In this document: one piece after another, positions 5,679 to 7,968 of the stretch
Layout: each line of letters starts with the position of its first letter
Numbering within the stretch: the first letter of the stretch is position 1
Assembly: GCA_964440735.1 (NCBI GenBank)
Contig: CAYTTK010000124.1
Coordinates: 1 to 7,968, forward strand
Direction: 5' to 3'
Length of the DNA: 7,968 bases
Source: CAZBWE01 sp964440735
GTDB lineage: Bacteria > Planctomycetota > Phycisphaerae > Sedimentisphaerales > Anaerobacaceae
Translations under genes and position numbers: made by a program
The notes under the pieces: model-generated
Databases searched by the model: none
What the model saw: only the letters and a program-made list of their open reading frames with translations
Told to the model about the DNA's origin: nothing

Positions 5679-7098
5679 ATATGAAGTTGTGGAAAGCAGG
5701 GAAAAGGTGAGCGTAGCGGGCAAGAGATTTCACTTCATCGGGGCAGGCGGGATTGGGATGAGCGGGCTGGCGCAGCTTTTAATGAAAAATAATGCAACTG
5801 TTACCGGCTCGGACCAGATGGCAAGTGGTGTTATTAATAGGCTCTGCCAATCGGGGGCGGATATAAAAATTGGCCATTGTACCGAAAATCTCGACCCTCA
5901 AACTGATTCTGTCGTTATCTCAGCCGCTATTAAAGAAGACAATCCGGAATTGAAACTGGCACGTCAAAGAGGATTGAAGATTTATAAATATGCACAAATG
6001 CTGGGAGAGCTGATGAATAGCTACGAAGGTATAGCGGTGGCAGGCACTCACGGCAAGAGCACAACAAGTGGCTGGCTCATCTATCTGCTCAAACAGGCCG
6101 GCATTGATACAAACTTTATCATTGGAGCAATCATCAATCAATTAAACAGCAATTCAGGCGTTGCGGACAGCAAATACTTCGTGGCTGAGGCCTGTGAATA
6201 CGACCGCAGCTTTTTGAATCTTAAACCTGCAATCGCCTGCATACTCAATATCGAGCAGGACCATCTGGATTACTACAAAGATGAAAAAGAGATAGTCGAG
6301 GCCTTCGGCCAGTTTGCTCTTAACGTAAATTTGGAAGGTGTCATTATTGCAAACGGCCAGGATGCAAACCTGGCAAAGGTAATCAGCCAATTAGGAACTG
6401 ATGTTCGATGTGAGACTTTCGGATTGAATAAAAGTTGCAATTACTATGCCCAAAACCTTCAATTAAACGATGGACTTTATGCCTTTGAAGTCTATCATAA
6501 TGGCGAGCTGTTAGGAGCGACAAAAATTTCCCTACCGGGCAGGCATAATATCCTGAATGCCCTGGCAGTTGTGGCTATGGCTGTTAACATCGCAATACCC
6601 CCCCGGCAGGTGCTTGAGCTACTGCCTGCCTTTACGGGCATTGACCGCCGGCTAACACTCAAAGGCCAGTTTGGCAAAATCACGGTCATTGACGACTATG
6701 CCCACCACCCTACCGAAATCAGGGCATCGCTTGAGGCGATACGCCAGAGGTATCAGCCGAGGCGAATCTGGTGCATTTTTCAGCCGCACCAGTATAGTAG
6801 AACAAGATTTTTGCTTGATGATTTCGCCGAAAGCTTTAAGCTTGCCGATATAACTATTGTGCCGGAGATTTATTTCGTCAGGGACTCGCAGACAGCCAGA
6901 AAAGAGAGCAACTCGCAGATGCTTGTCGAGAAAATGCGAGCTAATGGGGCAGAAGTAATGTTTATTGACAGCTTCCGAGCTATATGTGATTATCTAAAGA
7001 AAAATGTCGCCCCAGGTGACATGGTAGTTACTATGGGCGCAGGTGACATTTGGAAGGTAGCAGATGAATACATTCAGTGGCTTAGACAAAATAGTTGA
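5626..7098 (+). CDS. murC: UDP-N-acetylmuramate--L-alanine ligase
   Basis: MurC joins L-alanine to UDP-MurNAc with ATP hydrolysis, the first amino-acid addition in peptidoglycan precursor synthesis, in the cytoplasm. All family blocks are present (numbering from the ATG at 5626, 490 residues): HFIGAGGIGMSG (36-47) in the UDP-binding domain; the P-loop GTHGKSTT (140-147), with Ser where GKT is more usual; EACEYDRS (188-195); NIEQDHLD (208-215); GRHN (305-308); DDYAHHPTE (356-364); FQPHQYSRT (385-393); and MGAGDIW (470-476). The start is uncertain. GTG 5587 has no Shine-Dalgarno. ATG 5626 has AAGGA only four bases away and gives 35 residues before the HFIG strand. GTG 5707 has AGGG five bases upstream and gives a 463-residue protein starting directly at the usual MurC N-terminus. 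I chose 5626 as an ATG with a Shine-Dalgarno. The 3' end overlaps murB. Confidence 0.95.
   Translation: MKQPNIQTYQHKVKAVHKYEVVESREKVSVAGKRFHFIGAGGIGMSGLAQLLMKNNATVTGSDQMASGVINRLCQSGADIKIGHCTENLDPQTDSVVISAAIKEDNPELKLARQRGLKIYKYAQMLGELMNSYEGIAVAGTHGKSTTSGWLIYLLKQAGIDTNFIIGAIINQLNSNSGVADSKYFVAEACEYDRSFLNLKPAIACILNIEQDHLDYYKDEKEIVEAFGQFALNVNLEGVIIANGQDANLAKVISQLGTDVRCETFGLNKSCNYYAQNLQLNDGLYAFEVYHNGELLGATKISLPGRHNILNALAVVAMAVNIAIPPRQVLELLPAFTGIDRRLTLKGQFGKITVIDDYAHHPTEIRASLEAIRQRYQPRRIWCIFQPHQYSRTRFLLDDFAESFKLADITIVPEIYFVRDSQTARKESNSQMLVEKMRANGAEVMFIDSFRAICDYLKKNVAPGDMVVTMGAGDIWKVADEYIQWLRQNS
7052..7057 (+). promoter_or_regulatory. murB Shine-Dalgarno inside the murC coding region
   Basis: GGAAGG lies six bases before the ATG at 7064, within murC codons. 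It decides the murB start, because no other in-frame start candidate lies between it and the conserved PLAKHTWYGLGGPA block. Confidence 0.65.
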
Positions 7099-7945
7099 AA
7101 CTAACTATCCGTTAGCAAAGCACACATGGTATGGTCTGGGCGGGCCTGCTGATTATTTCATCAGGCCTAAAACCATCGAGCAGCTTAAAGAAGTGGTAAA
7201 GAGGTGCAACGAAAACAAAGTTCCAATTTATGTATTGGGCTTCGGCTCCAATCTGCTTATCAGTGACGATGGCCTGCGGGCAGCAGTCATAAAGCTTGAA
7301 ACAGAGAAGTTCACACAGATACAATTTGACAAAGAAACGATTACTGCCTGGGCGGGAGCAGAATTGGCCAAGCTGGTTTTAACCTGTGTGCAAAAAGGTC
7401 TTTCAGGCATCGAATATCTAACGGGCATACCCGGCTCAATCGGCGGAGCTGTAGAAATGAATGCAGGCGGCAACTTCGGAGATATTGGTGCAGCCGTTGA
7501 AACTGTCACACTCATGGACAATCAAGGAAATATATTTGAAAAAAGCAAGCCGGAATTGATATTCGACTACCGCAAAACAAATATCACTGCGAAATTCGTT
7601 CTAAACGCTCGGATGCAACTGTCCGACGCTGACCCTGAACAGATTATGCGAACGGTAAAAGAAGCCTGGATTTACAAGAAAAATAGTCAGCCGTTAAATA
7701 CAAAAAACTCCGGCTGCATATTTAAAAATTCAAGAGGTGTCTCAGCCGGTGCTTTGATTGACAGGGCCGGCCTTAAAGGGCTGCAAATCGGCGGAGCTAT
7801 CGTCAGCGAGAAACACGCCAATTTCATCATCGCGCAAAAGGGGTGTAAAAGTCACGATGTTATGAGATTGATAGAGGCCGTAAAACAGAGAGTTAAAGAA
7901 AAGTTCGACATCAAATTGGAACTTGAAATCGAAATCTGGCAATAG
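7064..7945 (+). CDS. murB: UDP-N-acetylmuramate dehydrogenase (UDP-N-acetylenolpyruvoylglucosamine reductase)
   Basis: MurB is the FAD enzyme that uses NADPH to reduce UDP-GlcNAc-enolpyruvate to UDP-MurNAc, the substrate of MurC. The 293 residues fit the shorter type II enzymes. The FAD-binding part shows PLAKHTWYGLGGPADYF near the N-terminus, LGFGSNLLISD (from 58) and GIPGSIGGAVEMNAGG (121-136). FDYRKTN follows, with the substrate-site Arg at R170. The C-terminal part shows SGCIFKNS (216-223), AGALIDRAGLKG and SEKHANFII, and ends LELEIEIWQ, whose glutamates include the expected catalytic one. At the position of the catalytic Ser in the usual GSxFKNP motif there is Cys (C218). The start overlaps murC by 35 bases and has its own Shine-Dalgarno, so the two are co-transcribed and probably coupled. 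The TAG at 7943 ends the gene. Confidence 0.96.
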   Translation: MNTFSGLDKIVETNYPLAKHTWYGLGGPADYFIRPKTIEQLKEVVKRCNENKVPIYVLGFGSNLLISDDGLRAAVIKLETEKFTQIQFDKETITAWAGAELAKLVLTCVQKGLSGIEYLTGIPGSIGGAVEMNAGGNFGDIGAAVETVTLMDNQGNIFEKSKPELIFDYRKTNITAKFVLNARMQLSDADPEQIMRTVKEAWIYKKNSQPLNTKNSGCIFKNSRGVSAGALIDRAGLKGLQIGGAIVSEKHANFIIAQKGCKSHDVMRLIEAVKQRVKEKFDIKLELEIEIWQ

Positions 7946-7968
7946 GAATTTGGTAACCGGTGATTGGT

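Overview
The window reads as ordinary chromosomal DNA from a peptidoglycan-building bacterium that makes isoprenoids by the MEP route (IspD) and handles cobalamin (CobO-type adenosyltransferase). Every gene I accept lies on the plus strand. The moderately AT-rich composition, the KaiC-like/ATP-grasp fusion, the REP-like palindrome and the murC-murB arrangement would fit a sediment Planctomycetota (Phycisphaerae-like) genome. That taxonomic guess comes from general impression, not from any search, and is weak.

Layout. 28-2607: a large fusion protein with a KaiC-like N-terminal domain that has lost its P-loop, a PEP-synthase-type ATP-grasp domain, and a C-terminal region carrying a GPGRWG motif. 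2663-3205: a cobO-type corrinoid adenosyltransferase with no visible Shine-Dalgarno (SD) sequence and a possible leaderless promoter. 3206-3305: an intergenic stretch holding a nested palindrome of REP/MITE type. 3306-4046: ispD. 4047-4231: a 185-base regulatory gap with a near-perfect vegetative promoter, three phased TTGACAA repeats and a 12-bp palindrome. 4232-5529: a compact three-gene operon of two tandem paralogous four-helix membrane proteins and a small YozG-like Cro/CI-type repressor. 5530-5625: a short gap with a weak terminator candidate and an uncertain murC start region. 5626-7098 and 7064-7945: murC and murB, overlapping by 35 bases. The last 23 bases hold nothing certain. No gene-free stretch is longer than about 190 bases.

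How the genes work together. MurB reduces UDP-GlcNAc-enolpyruvate to UDP-MurNAc, and MurC then adds L-alanine, so the two overlapping genes encode consecutive cytoplasmic steps of cell-wall precursor synthesis. IspD feeds the MEP pathway, which supplies the polyprenyl carrier used later in wall synthesis. It is a separate transcription unit here, so the link is metabolic only. The membrane-pair/repressor operon is the least explained part: it has its own strong promoter, repeated candidate operators and a DNA-binding protein encoded last, which suggests a self-regulated membrane module of unknown function.

The best leads for something undescribed are this membrane/XRE cassette and the KaiC-like/ATP-grasp/GPGRWG fusion. 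Nothing in the window looks like a phage, CRISPR array, transposase, tRNA or rRNA.
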